Position numbers and translations under genes: made by a program. From Bacteroidota bacterium (GTDB taxonomy: Bacteria > Bacteroidota > Bacteroidia > UBA8524), in contig WBUH01000004.1 in assembly GCA_008933805.1 (NCBI GenBank), forward strand, positions 62,001 through 126,000: DNA of 64,000 nucleotides. Direction: 5' to 3'. Of this stretch, positions 7,462 through 16,563 are shown piece after piece. The notes under the pieces are model-generated. The model ran no database searches. It was not told the origin of the DNA and saw only the letters and a program-made list of their open reading frames with translations. Position 1 is the first letter of the stretch; the number at the start of each line of letters is the position of its first letter.

Positions 7462-8366
7462 TAATCCTGCTTGCTGGCCTTGTATAGCAAATCTCGCTCT
7501 TTACGGGTGAGGCTTTCATACCCCGATTGGCTGATTTTGTCTAGTATAGCATCAATCACCTCTTGGTTGGGTTCGTACTCATCATCAAAATCTGTGATGG
7601 TTGTCGAACTATATACAGTGGTTTCTTTTTTAACCACCGTTAGCTTGGGTTTGCGTTTAAATAATCCGCTGATAAAATCGCCGATGTTCTCAATACCGCT
7701 GCCGAAGGTTGAACTGCGGCGCAGATGACGTCCATAAAAATAACCGAATATAATGCCCCCCAAATGGGCAATTTGTCCGCCTACGTTTCCGTGGGGTAGG
7801 TTTAGTAATAGTAATGTAACCACTCCCAAGGCCACCCAGCGAAGTGAAATGTAGAAGTTAAAAAATGATACCTCGTAGTAGGGTAAAAATGTACCCAATG
7901 CAACCACAATGGCCATTACACCGGGCGATGCGCCCAATAACTGTTGCCCTTGGTGGTTGGCAAGCATGGGCAGGGTGTTGTTTGCAACTACAAAAAATAC
8001 CGCTCCAATAATACCGCCCCACAAATAGGTAGCAAGGGCTTTGGTATTGCCCGCATACTCGCGGTAAATATTGCCCAGCCAATATAAAAACACCATGTTT
8101 ACTAACAAGTGTATAAGGCCGATATGAAAAAAGTTGTGGGTGATGATTGTCCACGGACGAAGCACAAATAATGAGGCATCGGCAGGAACAGCAAAAAAGG
8201 CAGTAAACTGAAGGAACATTGCATCAAAGTTCCCTCCTGATAATGCCCAAAGAGCAACAGAAGTAAGCGCAGCAAACAAAAACACCAACACGTTAATTAT
8301 TACTAATTTACGTGCCATGTTGTTGCCCTCGGCATAGAAACGCTTAAAGTCGTCTATCGCTTTCAT
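7461..8366 (-). CDS. Rhomboid family intramembrane serine protease (second of a pair)
   Basis: 301 residues with six or so membrane segments in the first 220 residues and a soluble C-terminal tail that ends L-T-R-K-E-R-D-L-L-Y-K-A-S-K-Q-D. Active-site candidates are the Ser in L-G-A-S-P-G-V-M-A-I and the His in H-L-G-G-I-I-F-G-Y, and H-N-F-F-H-I-G-L-I-H-L-L-V-N-M carries the TM2 histidine and asparagine. A proline follows the serine where many rhomboids have glycine or alanine. Rhomboids cleave membrane proteins within the bilayer; the substrate is unknown. Confidence 0.88.
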   Translation of the reverse strand: MKAIDDFKRFYAEGNNMARKLVIINVLVFLFAALTSVALWALSGGNFDAMFLQFTAFFAVPADASLFVLRPWTIITHNFFHIGLIHLLVNMVFLYWLGNIYREYAGNTKALATYLWGGIIGAVFFVVANNTLPMLANHQGQQLLGASPGVMAIVVALGTFLPYYEVSFFNFYISLRWVALGVVTLLLLNLPHGNVGGQIAHLGGIIFGYFYGRHLRRSSTFGSGIENIGDFISGLFKRKPKLTVVKKETTVYSSTTITDFDDEYEPNQEVIDAILDKISQSGYESLTRKERDLLYKASKQD

Positions 8367-8373
8367 CCGTTTT

Positions 8374-9213
8374 TTAATAAAACGAGTTTCTGTTACTTTT
8401 ATTCCAGTATTTAACTAAAATATATCCAAACAAAGCACCGCCGAGGTGTGCAAAGTGCGCCACGCTATCTCCGGGATTATTTTGGATACCCAAATATAAC
8501 TCCATTGCCGCATAAAAGCCCACAAAATACTTGGCTTTTATAGGAAACGGAATAAAGAACATAAACAGTTCAGTATTGGGTTGGTAAAGCGCAAATGCAA
8601 TAAGTACGCCAAACACAGCTCCTGAAGCTCCCACTGTAGGAATATTTGATTTCTTAACCAACAGTGCATTCAGTGATTGGGTAAACTCAGCTACTTCGGC
8701 TTTATTTTCTATAACACCACTCGTAAATATAGACCGCATTTCACCGATATATGTTGTATCAGGGGTGAAACCTGCGGCTTTTATTGCTGCTACAAAGTTA
8801 TCTACGGTAGGGTTTGCTGTAAAAAAATCAATGGCTCCTTGAGCTCTGAAAATCTCAATTCCGGTAACGGTTTGGTGCAATATTGCCGCACCTAAAGCGG
8901 TAAACAGGTAAAAGAAAATGAAGCGTTTAGAACCCCATCGGTGCTCTAAAGTGGCACCAAACATCCACAGGGCAAACATGTTTGAGAACAAGTGCCCAAA
9001 CCCACCGTGCATAAACATATGGGTGATTACTTGATGAGGTTTAAACTCAGACGATGTCCAGTAATGTAAGCCCAATACATCAATCAGGTTTACCCTAAAG
9101 CTGGCATCAAACACCATCGTTGCCAAAAAAAACAAGCCGTTTATAATCAGCAGGTTTTTTACTGCTAAAGGGATGTTGCTAAAAGGGCTTGGTCTGTAAT
9201 TGTAGTAACTCAT
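8374..9213 (-). CDS. Rhomboid family intramembrane serine protease (first of a pair)
   Basis: 279 residues, a six-helix rhomboid core with H-M-F-M-H-G-G-F-G-H-L-F-S-N-M-F in TM2, catalytic G-A-S-G-A-V-F-G and the partner His in H-F-A-H-L-G-G-A-L-F-G. An insertion of about 70 residues lies between TM3 and the serine helix and is largely soluble. Its ATG shares a base with the mutL stop (TAATG at 9213), so it is translationally coupled to mutL. The paralogue follows after 7 bp. Confidence 0.92.
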   Translation of the reverse strand: MSYYNYRPSPFSNIPLAVKNLLIINGLFFLATMVFDASFRVNLIDVLGLHYWTSSEFKPHQVITHMFMHGGFGHLFSNMFALWMFGATLEHRWGSKRFIFFYLFTALGAAILHQTVTGIEIFRAQGAIDFFTANPTVDNFVAAIKAAGFTPDTTYIGEMRSIFTSGVIENKAEVAEFTQSLNALLVKKSNIPTVGASGAVFGVLIAFALYQPNTELFMFFIPFPIKAKYFVGFYAAMELYLGIQNNPGDSVAHFAHLGGALFGYILVKYWNKSNRNSFY

Positions 9214-11042
9214 TACTCAAATCTTTTTGCCAGTTCAGGCGTTGCAAAGGTAATAAAAACGGGTTTTCCGGCAGGTGTGTATGCAGGCACTTCGCAATTC
9301 ATCAACTGGTTAGCAAGTTCAGTTGCCTCTTTCGCCGTCAACACAGTACCTCTTGTAATGGCTGATTGTCTTGCCATAGCGCGCATCAATGCTTCACGGG
9401 GGCCAAGTTTCAAGCCTTGTAAATTCTCTTTATACTTTTGTAAAACGCCTTCTAATAATTCTTTGGGTTCACCTTTCTTAACATCGGCGGGAGTTCCGTT
9501 TACGATAAATGTATTATTACCGAACGGGTTTATATCAAACCCTAATAACCGCACTTGTTCAATTACTTCATCCAACAAGGCATAATCCATCGGTAAAAAC
9601 TCAACCACACGGGGAAACAATAATTGCTGCGAGGGGAAACCGTTTCCGTCCATCGCACGGGCATACTCTTCGTACAGCACACGTTCATGGGCAGCTTGTT
9701 GGTCGGCAATAAAAAGACCCTTTTCAGTAGTAAAAACTAAATATGCCCCTGAATACTGAAATATACCCTGTACAAACTCTTGAGGTCGGTCTTCAGGTAC
9801 TGTGCGCAGTTGCTCTTGTTTAAACAAATCGGGCGGCGGTATTACCGATTCTTCTTTGGCAAGCGGCGCGAAGATTTCTTGCCATTTGCCTAAGTTTTGT
9901 TTTTGACGGACTGTTTGTCCTCCAAAGGGATTGAAACTTCTATCTACCTTTATTTGCGGTTCTTGCGGCTGCTTATCAGAAAACACCGTTTGGCTTATTA
10001 AACGGTTAAATGCATCGTTTTCAGCCGCTGATGAGGTATCATCAGGCAATAACAAATGTTGACCCAATGCCTTGCGGCAAACCGATTTAAGTATCTGATA
10101 GAGGTACTTCTCGTCCTCAAACTTTATCTCCGTTTTGGTAGGGTGTACGTTGATATCAATTTTTGACGGGGGCACATCCATAAACACCACATACGAGGGA
10201 TGGGTATCTTTGGCTATCAACTCGTCGTATGCCGAGGTAACGGCGTGGTTCAGATAAGCACTTTTAATAAAGCGTCCGTTCACAAAAAAGAACTGGTCGC
10301 CGCGGGTTTTCTTCGCCCACTGGGGCTGCCCTAAAAACACGCGGGTTTTCATCAAATCGGTATCTTCTTCATCGTATAGCAGTTGGGCAGGGTCTTTAAT
10401 CCCCAACAATCCTGCTATGCGTTGCGCTTGTGTACCGGGTTTCAGGTTGTAAACCTCGTTATCGTTGTTTATCAGTGTGAAGCCAATGGCCGGATTGGGC
10501 ATGGATACACGGATAAACTCTTCTAATATATGACGGGTTTCTACCGGGATTGATTTTAAGAAATTGCGCCTTGCAGGGATGTTAAAAAACAAATTGCGAA
10601 CGCTGATATTGGTACCAACGGGTGCAGCAACACTTTCTTGCTTTTTCACCTCCGATGCTTCCATCAATATGTAGGTAGCTAATTCGTCATCGGTGCGACG
10701 GGTGCGCATCTCAACATGGGCAACAGCTGCAATGGAGGCCATTGCCTCGCCACGAAACCCAAAGGAGGTAATTTGAAATAAATCTTCGGCTTTACGGATT
10801 TTTGAGGTAGCGTGGCGTTCCCAACACAAGCGGGCATCGGTAGGACTCATGCCCTTTCCGTTGTCTATCACTTGTATCAGTGTGCTACCCCCTTCTTTTA
10901 TTATCAGCTTAATATCAGTGGCTCCTGCATCAACTGAATTCTCCATCAACTCCTTCACTACCGATGCGGGCCTTTGCACCACTTCACCGGCGGCAATCTG
11001 GTTGGCTATCGCATCAGGCAAAACACTGATTATGTCGCTCAT
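9213..11042 (-). CDS. mutL: DNA mismatch repair protein MutL
   Basis: 609 residues from the ATG at 11042 (an adjacent upstream TTG is less likely). The GHKL ATPase domain (about 1-330) has A-A-G-E-V-V-Q-R-P, E-L-M-E-N-S-V-D-A-G-A, D-N-G-K-G-M and F-G-F-R-G-E-A-M-A-S; the C-terminal dimerisation domain covers about 430-609. MutL links MutS mismatch recognition to downstream repair. The endonuclease motif reads D-Q-Q-A-A-H-E-R rather than DQHA(x)2E, and no CPHGRP motif is seen near the C-terminus, where A-Y-T-P-A-G-K-P-V stands instead. Confidence 0.96.
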   Translation of the reverse strand: MSDIISVLPDAIANQIAAGEVVQRPASVVKELMENSVDAGATDIKLIIKEGGSTLIQVIDNGKGMSPTDARLCWERHATSKIRKAEDLFQITSFGFRGEAMASIAAVAHVEMRTRRTDDELATYILMEASEVKKQESVAAPVGTNISVRNLFFNIPARRNFLKSIPVETRHILEEFIRVSMPNPAIGFTLINNDNEVYNLKPGTQAQRIAGLLGIKDPAQLLYDEEDTDLMKTRVFLGQPQWAKKTRGDQFFFVNGRFIKSAYLNHAVTSAYDELIAKDTHPSYVVFMDVPPSKIDINVHPTKTEIKFEDEKYLYQILKSVCRKALGQHLLLPDDTSSAAENDAFNRLISQTVFSDKQPQEPQIKVDRSFNPFGGQTVRQKQNLGKWQEIFAPLAKEESVIPPPDLFKQEQLRTVPEDRPQEFVQGIFQYSGAYLVFTTEKGLFIADQQAAHERVLYEEYARAMDGNGFPSQQLLFPRVVEFLPMDYALLDEVIEQVRLLGFDINPFGNNTFIVNGTPADVKKGEPKELLEGVLQKYKENLQGLKLGPREALMRAMARQSAITRGTVLTAKEATELANQLMNCEVPAYTPAGKPVFITFATPELAKRFE

Positions 11043-11051
11043 CAACGGGTA

Positions 11052-11339
11052 TTACAAGTACTTGTATAAAAAATAAAAAACCAGCAGCAGTATGCCGCCA
11101 ATAAACAGCACACGCACGTTGGTAAGCAAATCAGGACGGCGGGCATGTTTTGCCTGCGCCCTAAAGTCGATACGTTGACGAATGGCATCGCGGGAATATT
11201 CGGACTCGCCTTTCACTTCGTTGCGAATGGCATCCACACGGCGTTGTAAATCTTCCTTTTGCTCGTCGTAGTAACGGGGCTGGTAGTTAAACTGCTTGTT
11301 ACGGGCTGTTTTGAAAAATTTTAAATTCTCTAAAAACAT
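11052..11339 (-). CDS. Conserved small tail-anchored membrane protein upstream of mutL
   Basis: 95 residues: a basic, aromatic N-terminus, a charged helical middle (about 25-70) and one C-terminal membrane segment (about 73-95, V-L-F-I-G-G-I-L-L-L-V-F-Y-F-L-Y-K-Y-L). The domain order implies an Sec-independent tail anchor with the charged part in the cytoplasm. It resembles a short family found next to mutL in Bacteroidota; I know no function for it. It is 9 bp from mutL and first in the mutL-rhomboid-rhomboid-EEP block. Confidence 0.75.
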   Translation of the reverse strand: MFLENLKFFKTARNKQFNYQPRYYDEQKEDLQRRVDAIRNEVKGESEYSRDAIRQRIDFRAQAKHARRPDLLTNVRVLFIGGILLLVFYFLYKYL

Positions 11340-11354
11340 GGCTGAATTGATTTA

Positions 11355-11362
11355 CAAAGGTA
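11355..11362 (-). promoter_or_regulatory. Candidate -7 box for the mutL block
   Basis: TACCTTTG on the minus strand matches TAnnTTTG exactly and lies 16 bases before the start codon at 11339. No well-spaced -33 TTTG was found. Confidence 0.35.
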
Positions 11363-11480
11363 CTTAATTAATTACTACAAGGATGGTGCCCTGTTATTGT
11401 TTTACGGGCAAAATGGCATACGTGAACCGTTAAAAACGCTTACATTTTATTGCTTTAAAGTTAACACTATAAACGTTTAT

Positions 11481-11692
11481 TTTCCTTTTGAGGGGCAAAA
11501 GGAAACAAAACCCTTCGTCATGTTAGGCGTTGTCTTCTGCACAGGCTTACGTCCATTATAAAATTTTTGCTGTTGCTTGGTAATTTTTATCCTGTTTTGC
11601 TAAATAACATTTGACAGCATTTAAAAATTACCTAGGCAACTTTTCGCTCAGTCCATTTCTCAATTTTATAATGGCGCACGCTTAACATGACG
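11481..11692. repeat. Hairpin plus large imperfect inverted repeat in the 537-bp gene-free gap 11340-11876
   Basis: A perfect hairpin TTTCCTTTTG / CAAAAGGAAA (11481-11505) precedes a nested inverted repeat. Matching arm segments are CGTCATGTTA (11516-11525) with TAACATGACG (11683-11692), CCATTATAAAATT (11553-11565) with AATTTTATAATGG (11662-11674), and TTGGTAATTTTTA (11577-11589) with TAAAAATTACC (11622-11632). Unpaired insertions of up to about 20 bases separate them. No open frame of substance lies inside. It looks like a non-autonomous mobile element or its remnant; target duplications were not found. Confidence 0.6.
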
Positions 11693-11815
11693 TTTTGAAA
11701 CACATTACATGGCTACCATTATAATGTCTTCATGTTTTACCATTAAACGATATTTTATTGCTTGAAGGTTGGATAGGGCTAAACGCGAAGCAACTTTTGG
11801 TTTGCCCAAAACTAC

Positions 11816-11851
11816 AAAGGCGCAAAGGCAATGTGATGCCTATGCGCCTTT
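11816..11851 (-). terminator. Hairpin downstream of accC
   Basis: Arms AAAGGCGCA(A)AGGCA and TGCCTATGCGCCTTT around ATGTGA, 26 bp past the accC stop. The T-run on the minus strand is weak. The sequence also resembles the widespread CTTTGTGCCTTTGTGG-type intergenic repeat, so it could be a repeat copy used as a terminator. Confidence 0.55.
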
Positions 11852-11876
11852 GCGGCTAAAGATTATAGCTAACTAA

Positions 11877-13217
11877 TTAGCGTTCTATTACAAAGTCATT
11901 CATAAATGCAGTGGTAAAGTTACCCGCACGGAAGTTAGGGTCTTTCATTATCTGCATCTGAAGAGGTATGGTGGTTTCGATACCTTCAATGATAAACTCA
12001 CTAAGTGCGCGTTCCATTTTTACAATAGTCTCTTCGCGGGTTTGTGCTGATACAATCAGCTTTGCAATCATACTATCGTAGTTAGGAGGTATTACATAGC
12101 CTGCGTAAATGTGGCTGTCAACACGTACACCGTGTCCGCCGGGTTTGTGCAGGTTAATGATTTTACCGGGGCTTGGGCGGAAGTTGTTGTATGGGTCTTC
12201 CGCATTGATACGACACTCCATGGCGTGTTTTTGAGGCAAGTAGTTTTTACCGCTGATGGGTACACCGGCAGCAATCAAAATTTGCTCTTTCACCAAGTCG
12301 TAGTTAATTACCTCTTCTGTTACGGGGTGTTCCACCTGAATACGGGTGTTCATCTCCATAAAGTAGAAGTTACGGTATTTGTCAACCAAAAACTCAACAG
12401 TACCCACACCTTCATAGCTGATAGATTCTCCCGCTGCAATAGCCGCAGCACCCATTTTTTCCCTTAGTTCAGGGGTAACAAATGGAGAGGGTGATTCTTC
12501 AATCAGTTTTTGGTGGCGGCGTTGCACTGAGCAATCACGCTCGCTAAGGTGACATACTTTGCCGTATTGGTCTCCTGCCAACTGTATTTCAATGTGGCGG
12601 GGTTCTTCAATGTATTTTTCAAGATAAATACCGTCGTTTCCAAAAGCAGCTTTTGCTTCTTGGCGGGCACTATCCCATGCAGCTTCAAAGGTTTTGTCTT
12701 CCCAAATAATACGCATCCCGCGTCCACCACCACCGGCAGTAGCTTTAATAATTACGGGGTAGCCTATTTCTTTGGCCAGTTTCATGCCCTCTTTAGCATC
12801 TTTAAGCAAACCGTCGCTACCGGGTATGGTAGGTACGCCCGCTTTTTTCATGGTATCTTTAGCATTCGATTTATCGCCCATCGAGTTAATCATTTCAGGC
12901 GATGCCCCAATGAATTTAATACCGTGGTCGCGGCAAATGCTTGAGAATTTTGCGTTTTCAGAAAGGAAACCGTAGCCGGGGTGTATTGCATCAGCGTTGG
13001 TTATCTCAGCAGCAGCAATAATATTGGGCATGCTAAGGTAACTTTGCGGGCTGGGTGCAGGGCCTATACAAACAGCTTCGTCGGCAAAGCGCACGTGCAG
13101 GCTATCCCTATCGGCAGTTGAATATACCGCAACGGTTTTTATGCCCATTTCTTTACAGGTGCGTATAATACGCAAGGCTATTTCGCCACGGTTAGCTATT
13201 AATATCTTTTTAAACAT
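11877..13217 (-). CDS. accC: Acetyl-CoA carboxylase, biotin carboxylase subunit
   Basis: 446 residues, full length. The N-terminal biotin-carboxylase domain begins [17 protein letters not shown]; the ATP-grasp domain has the glycine-rich loop [12 protein letters not shown], the [14 protein letters not shown] motif and [13 protein letters not shown]. It carboxylates the biotin on AccB using ATP and bicarbonate, the first step of malonyl-CoA synthesis. It is last in the yceD-rpmF-plsX-fabH-accB-accC run; the carboxyltransferase genes accA and accD are not in the window. Confidence 0.97.
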   Translation of the reverse strand: MFKKILIANRGEIALRIIRTCKEMGIKTVAVYSTADRDSLHVRFADEAVCIGPAPSPQSYLSMPNIIAAAEITNADAIHPGYGFLSENAKFSSICRDHGIKFIGASPEMINSMGDKSNAKDTMKKAGVPTIPGSDGLLKDAKEGMKLAKEIGYPVIIKATAGGGGRGMRIIWEDKTFEAAWDSARQEAKAAFGNDGIYLEKYIEEPRHIEIQLAGDQYGKVCHLSERDCSVQRRHQKLIEESPSPFVTPELREKMGAAAIAAGESISYEGVGTVEFLVDKYRNFYFMEMNTRIQVEHPVTEEVINYDLVKEQILIAAGVPISGKNYLPQKHAMECRINAEDPYNNFRPSPGKIINLHKPGGHGVRVDSHIYAGYVIPPNYDSMIAKLIVSAQTREETIVKMERALSEFIIEGIETTIPLQMQIMKDPNFRAGNFTTAFMNDFVIER

Positions 13218-13245
13218 TTCAGAATTTGGGATTAATTAATCTGAA

Positions 13246-13268
13246 ATTTCAAATTCGAAATTTGAAAT
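13246..13268. repeat. AT-rich palindrome between accB and accC
   Basis: ATTTCAAATT (13246-13255), CG, AAATTTGAAAT (13258-13268). It fills most of the 54-bp accB-accC spacer. A 12-base sequence ATTTGGGATTAA occurs beside it (about 13224) and again upstream of accB (13806-13817), so accB is flanked by short direct repeats. Confidence 0.6.
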
Positions 13269-13271
13269 CAA

Positions 13272-13754
13272 TTACGCGGGCTCTACTTCAAATAGAGGTT
13301 GGTCGTACTCTACAGGTTGGGCGTTATCCACCAATACCCTTACGATACGGCCTGAGATTTCTGATTCAATCTCGTTGAACAATTTCATTGCCTCAACAAT
13401 ACACACTACTTTACCAGGAGCAATCTCATCACCTACGTTTACAAACGCAGGTTTATCAGGAGATGCTGAACGGTAAAATGTACCTATCATTGGTGATTTG
13501 ATGGTGATGGTATTGCCTGATTTTGCAGGAGCAGCAGGTGCAGCGGGCTCTTCAGCTCTTGGAGCAGCAGGAGCAGCAACGGGTGCAGCCGGCAAAGCAG
13601 CATGAATAATTTGAGGCTGTGCAGCAGGTGCCTGCAAAATAGTAGGAGCAGCCTTTTTTATAGAAAGTTTAAAATCTTTTTTCTCCAATTCAACCTCATC
13701 AACTCCTGATTCAGAAACAAATTTGATAAGGGCTTGTATTTCTTTTAATTCCAT
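13272..13754 (-). CDS. accB: Acetyl-CoA carboxylase, biotin carboxyl carrier protein
   Basis: 160 residues: an N-terminal helical segment (1-35), an Ala/Pro-rich linker (about 36-80) and a biotinyl domain (about 84-160) with the biotinylation motif E-A-M-K-L (Lys about 124). It carries carboxybiotin between AccC and the carboxyltransferase. The likely modifying enzyme is the biotin ligase encoded at 51774-52553. It lies 54 bp upstream of accC on the same strand. Confidence 0.96.
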   Translation of the reverse strand: MELKEIQALIKFVSESGVDEVELEKKDFKLSIKKAAPTILQAPAAQPQIIHAALPAAPVAAPAAPRAEEPAAPAAPAKSGNTITIKSPMIGTFYRSASPDKPAFVNVGDEIAPGKVVCIVEAMKLFNEIESEISGRIVRVLVDNAQPVEYDQPLFEVEPA

Positions 13755-13832
13755 ATAAACAATTATTCTATGGGTGGGTAATTTAGACTATCAAAAATGA
13801 AAAAGATTTGGGATTAAAACAAGTAAAGAAAA

Positions 13833-14828
13833 TCAGCCGTTGTATGCCCATTTAACATACATCGAACCCCAAGTGAAACCACCGCCAAAGGTGCTTAGGA
13901 TAAGATTGTCTCCTTTTTTAAGTTGTTTTTCATAATCCCACAAAAGCAACGGTAAGGTACCGTTGGTGGTGTTGCCATAGCGTTGGATATTAGTCATCAC
14001 CTTTTCGCGGGGAAGATTAATACGTTCGGCTGTGGCATCTATAATGCGCAGGTTGGCCTGATGGGGCACTAACCAAGCAATTTCTTCGGGTTGCAGGTTG
14101 TTGCGGGTAATTACCTGATGGGTAACATCGGCCATGTTGGTAACGGCAAACTTAAACACCACTTTACCATCCTGATACACATAATGCTCGCGGGCATCAA
14201 TGGTTTCGTGGCTGGGTGGTTTTAGCGAGCCGCCTGCTTTTTGGTGCAGGAATTGGCGACCTGAACCGTCAGATTTAAGGATTGAATCCAATACACCGTA
14301 TCCGTCGTAGCTGGGTTCAAGTAATACTGCGCCCATACCATCGCCAAATATAATGCAGGTGTTGCGGTCGGTATAATCAATAATAGACGACATCTTGTCG
14401 CCTGCTACCACCAATACCTTTTTGTATTTACCGCTCTCAACCATTTTGCTACCTACTTCCATACCGTACAAAAATCCTGAGCAAGCAGCGCTAAGGTCAA
14501 AGCCCCATGCATTTTTAGCCCCTATTTTATCACAAAGTATGTTTGCAGTTGCAGGGAAAATTAAATCACCGGTAATTGTACAGCATACCACCATGTCGAT
14601 TTCTTCGGGAGTAATCCCGCGCTTATCAAGCAAGTTATGGATGGCACCAACGGCCATGTCGCTGGTTGCTTTTCCCGGTTCTTTAAGAATATGACGCTCG
14701 CTTATGCCGGTTCGGGTGCGTATCCATTCATCAGATGTTTCAACCAATTTTTCAAGATCGAAATTGGAAAGCACATCGGGGGGAACATACCCGCCCACGG
14801 CAGTAATAGCTGCGGTAATTTTTTCCAT
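13833..14828 (-). CDS. fabH: 3-oxoacyl-[acyl-carrier-protein] synthase III
   Basis: 331 residues with the thiolase-like fold. The catalytic Cys lies in S-A-A-C-S-G-F-L (about residue 116), the His in V-P-H-Q-A-N-L-R-I and the Asn in G-N-T-T-N-G-T-L-P. The C-terminus G-G-G-F-T-W-G-S is typical. FabH condenses an acyl-CoA primer with malonyl-ACP to start fatty-acid elongation. It is 9 bp downstream of plsX in the conserved plsX-fabH order. Confidence 0.96.
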   Translation of the reverse strand: MEKITAAITAVGGYVPPDVLSNFDLEKLVETSDEWIRTRTGISERHILKEPGKATSDMAVGAIHNLLDKRGITPEEIDMVVCCTITGDLIFPATANILCDKIGAKNAWGFDLSAACSGFLYGMEVGSKMVESGKYKKVLVVAGDKMSSIIDYTDRNTCIIFGDGMGAVLLEPSYDGYGVLDSILKSDGSGRQFLHQKAGGSLKPPSHETIDAREHYVYQDGKVVFKFAVTNMADVTHQVITRNNLQPEEIAWLVPHQANLRIIDATAERINLPREKVMTNIQRYGNTTNGTLPLLLWDYEKQLKKGDNLILSTFGGGFTWGSMYVKWAYNG

Positions 14829-14837
14829 GTTAATGTA

Positions 14838-15782
14838 TTACACAGACATTGAAAACGATGTCCTGATTTTATCTGTCAGTTTAGTTTCGGCAACATCGCG
14901 GCCAAGTTTTATCATGTTGAAAAATGCTTTTTCGCGTGATATACCATGACCTATAATAACGGGTGCATTTACACCCAAAATGGCGGTGCCGCCATAATTT
15001 TCATAATCAAAACGACCCAAGAACTCGTCTTGTACGCCGCGTTTAGTAAGCAGGTAGCACATAGATTCGCAAGCTTTAAGCACTGCGTTTCCGGTGAAAC
15101 CGTCACACACAATCACATCTGATGTATCTAAAAACAAATCGCGACCTTCAGCATTACCTACAAAGTTGTAAAGGTTGGTACCTTCCATTAACTGGTAAGC
15201 TGCTTGGGTAACAATGCTCCCCTTTTCTTTTTCTTCGCCAAGGTTTAGCAAGGCTACACGGGGGTTCTCGATTTTATAAACGTGTTGTGCGTATAATGAG
15301 CCTAACAGGCCAAATTGAAAAAGCACATCGGGCTTGCAATCAGCATTGGCACCCACATCAAGCATATACCCCAAACCGCCTGTGTATTTAGGCAGTATTG
15401 TACCAATTGCAGGGCGCATAATGCCTTCGATGGTTTTAACGCTATACATAGCACCCACCATCATTGCACCGGTGTTTCCTGCACTGGCAAAAGCATCAAT
15501 CTGTCCGGCTTTTAACAAACCAAAACCAATTGCTATGCTAGACTCTTTCTTTTGGGTGATTGCCTTAACCGGTGATTCTGACATGCCGATGGTTTCAGGG
15601 GCATGTACAAAATTAAACTGGCTGATGTTGCTGCCCAATTGTTCAAAAACAGGAGCAGCAGCGTCTTTATCGCCAATTAACACCAATTCTGTGCCGGGTA
15701 GTTCGGCAGCAGCTTTTATGCAGCCTTTAATGGCCTCAAGGGGGGCATAGTCGCCACCCATAATATCTATCCCAATCCGCAT
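14838..15782 (-). CDS. plsX: Phosphate acyltransferase PlsX
   Basis: 314 residues beginning M-R-I-G-I-D-I-M-G-G-D-Y-A-P, the family N-terminus, with S-A-G-N-T-G-A-M and D-G-F-T-G-N-A-V-L-K. PlsX makes acyl-phosphate from acyl-ACP for the first acylation of glycerol-3-phosphate, at the cytoplasmic face of the membrane. It follows rpmF by 14 bp and precedes fabH by 9 bp, so the genes are probably one transcript. Confidence 0.96.
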   Translation of the reverse strand: MRIGIDIMGGDYAPLEAIKGCIKAAAELPGTELVLIGDKDAAAPVFEQLGSNISQFNFVHAPETIGMSESPVKAITQKKESSIAIGFGLLKAGQIDAFASAGNTGAMMVGAMYSVKTIEGIMRPAIGTILPKYTGGLGYMLDVGANADCKPDVLFQFGLLGSLYAQHVYKIENPRVALLNLGEEKEKGSIVTQAAYQLMEGTNLYNFVGNAEGRDLFLDTSDVIVCDGFTGNAVLKACESMCYLLTKRGVQDEFLGRFDYENYGGTAILGVNAPVIIGHGISREKAFFNMIKLGRDVAETKLTDKIRTSFSMSV

Positions 15783-15796
15783 GTTGCTTTCGGGCC

Positions 15797-15982
15797 TTAT
15801 TCGTCGTTTTTACCCTTCATCACCTTAACGCCCTTGTACATACCGGTTTCAACGTTTACACGGTGGTACAAAGATGCTTCGCCGGTGGTAGGATCTACAA
15901 AAATAGGCCTGCTATCCAATTTATGGTGTGTCCTTCTTTTGTCCCTGCGGGTTTTCGAAATTTTGCGCTTAGGATGTGCCAT
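15797..15982 (-). CDS. rpmF: 50S ribosomal protein L32
   Basis: 61 residues with the conserved start [21 protein letters not shown] typical zinc-binding four-cysteine set is absent; only H and other residues occupy the region Y-H-R-V-N, so this is the cysteine-free (C-minus) form of L32. It sits between yceD and plsX as in many bacteria. Confidence 0.95.
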   Translation of the reverse strand: MAHPKRKISKTRRDKRRTHHKLDSRPIFVDPTTGEASLYHRVNVETGMYKGVKVMKGKNDE

Positions 15983-16008
15983 TGTTCTATTGTTTTATCG
16001 TCTTTAAA

Positions 16009-16530
16009 CTAAAGTAAATCTTTCAATTTGTCCCACCGCGGGTCTTCGGCTCCGTCATCGTCGTTGCCATACTCCACACGGTTAAGTTTTTCTATCACCT
16101 TGCTGTCGCACCCTTCGGGTACTCCTGCTTCCTCGCAAGTTTTGCGTATCGGCAGTGCCAAGTAAATACAGTCATATATATGCTGGGTAGCGTTAAACAC
16201 GCCTTCACCCATTGGTACATACACTATTTCGTCTTCGTCTTCTTTGTGCCCCTCTATCAACTTCACCACCAATTCAAGTTCACCCTTCACCGGAAAATCA
16301 ATCAGGTTAAGGCATCGGTCGCACTCTACCTTTACAGTTCCTTCGGCAGTAATGTGTGTGTCGAAAGTATTGGCAGTTTTTTCAATCGAAACGCTAACAG
16401 TAATGTTGCCTTCTTTAATCGTACTCCCCTCAAAACTCTCAAAAAAACGATTACTTACTTCAAACCTGTAGTCATCAGCTATGTGCTTTATTTTCAGCAG
16501 GTCTATCGTATATTTTTCTCCGGCAGCCAT
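16009..16530 (-). CDS. DUF177 (YceD) family protein
   Basis: 173 residues. The DUF177 core has V-E-C-D-R-C-L followed by a long acidic segment (E-D-E-D-E-I-V-Y) and a C-terminal part with C-D-S-K-V-I-E-K-L. YceD-family proteins are linked to 23S rRNA maturation in E. coli and plants and are almost always encoded directly before rpmF, as here (26 bp). It is first in the rpmF-plsX-fabH-accBC run. Confidence 0.92.
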   Translation of the reverse strand: MAAGEKYTIDLLKIKHIADDYRFEVSNRFFESFEGSTIKEGNITVSVSIEKTANTFDTHITAEGTVKVECDRCLNLIDFPVKGELELVVKLIEGHKEDEDEIVYVPMGEGVFNATQHIYDCIYLALPIRKTCEEAGVPEGCDSKVIEKLNRVEYGNDDDGAEDPRWDKLKDLL

Positions 16531-16542
16531 ATCAGTGCTTCA

Positions 16543-16563
16543 CAAAAATAGTCGGCAAAAATA
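16543..16563 (-). promoter_or_regulatory. Two candidate -7 boxes before yceD
   Basis: Two overlapping-register copies of TATTTTTG on the minus strand (16543-16550 and 16556-16563) match TAnnTTTG and lie 13 and 26 bases before the yceD start. No -33 TTTG of good spacing was seen. The 144-bp gap to pdxA shows no hairpin terminator. Confidence 0.35.
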
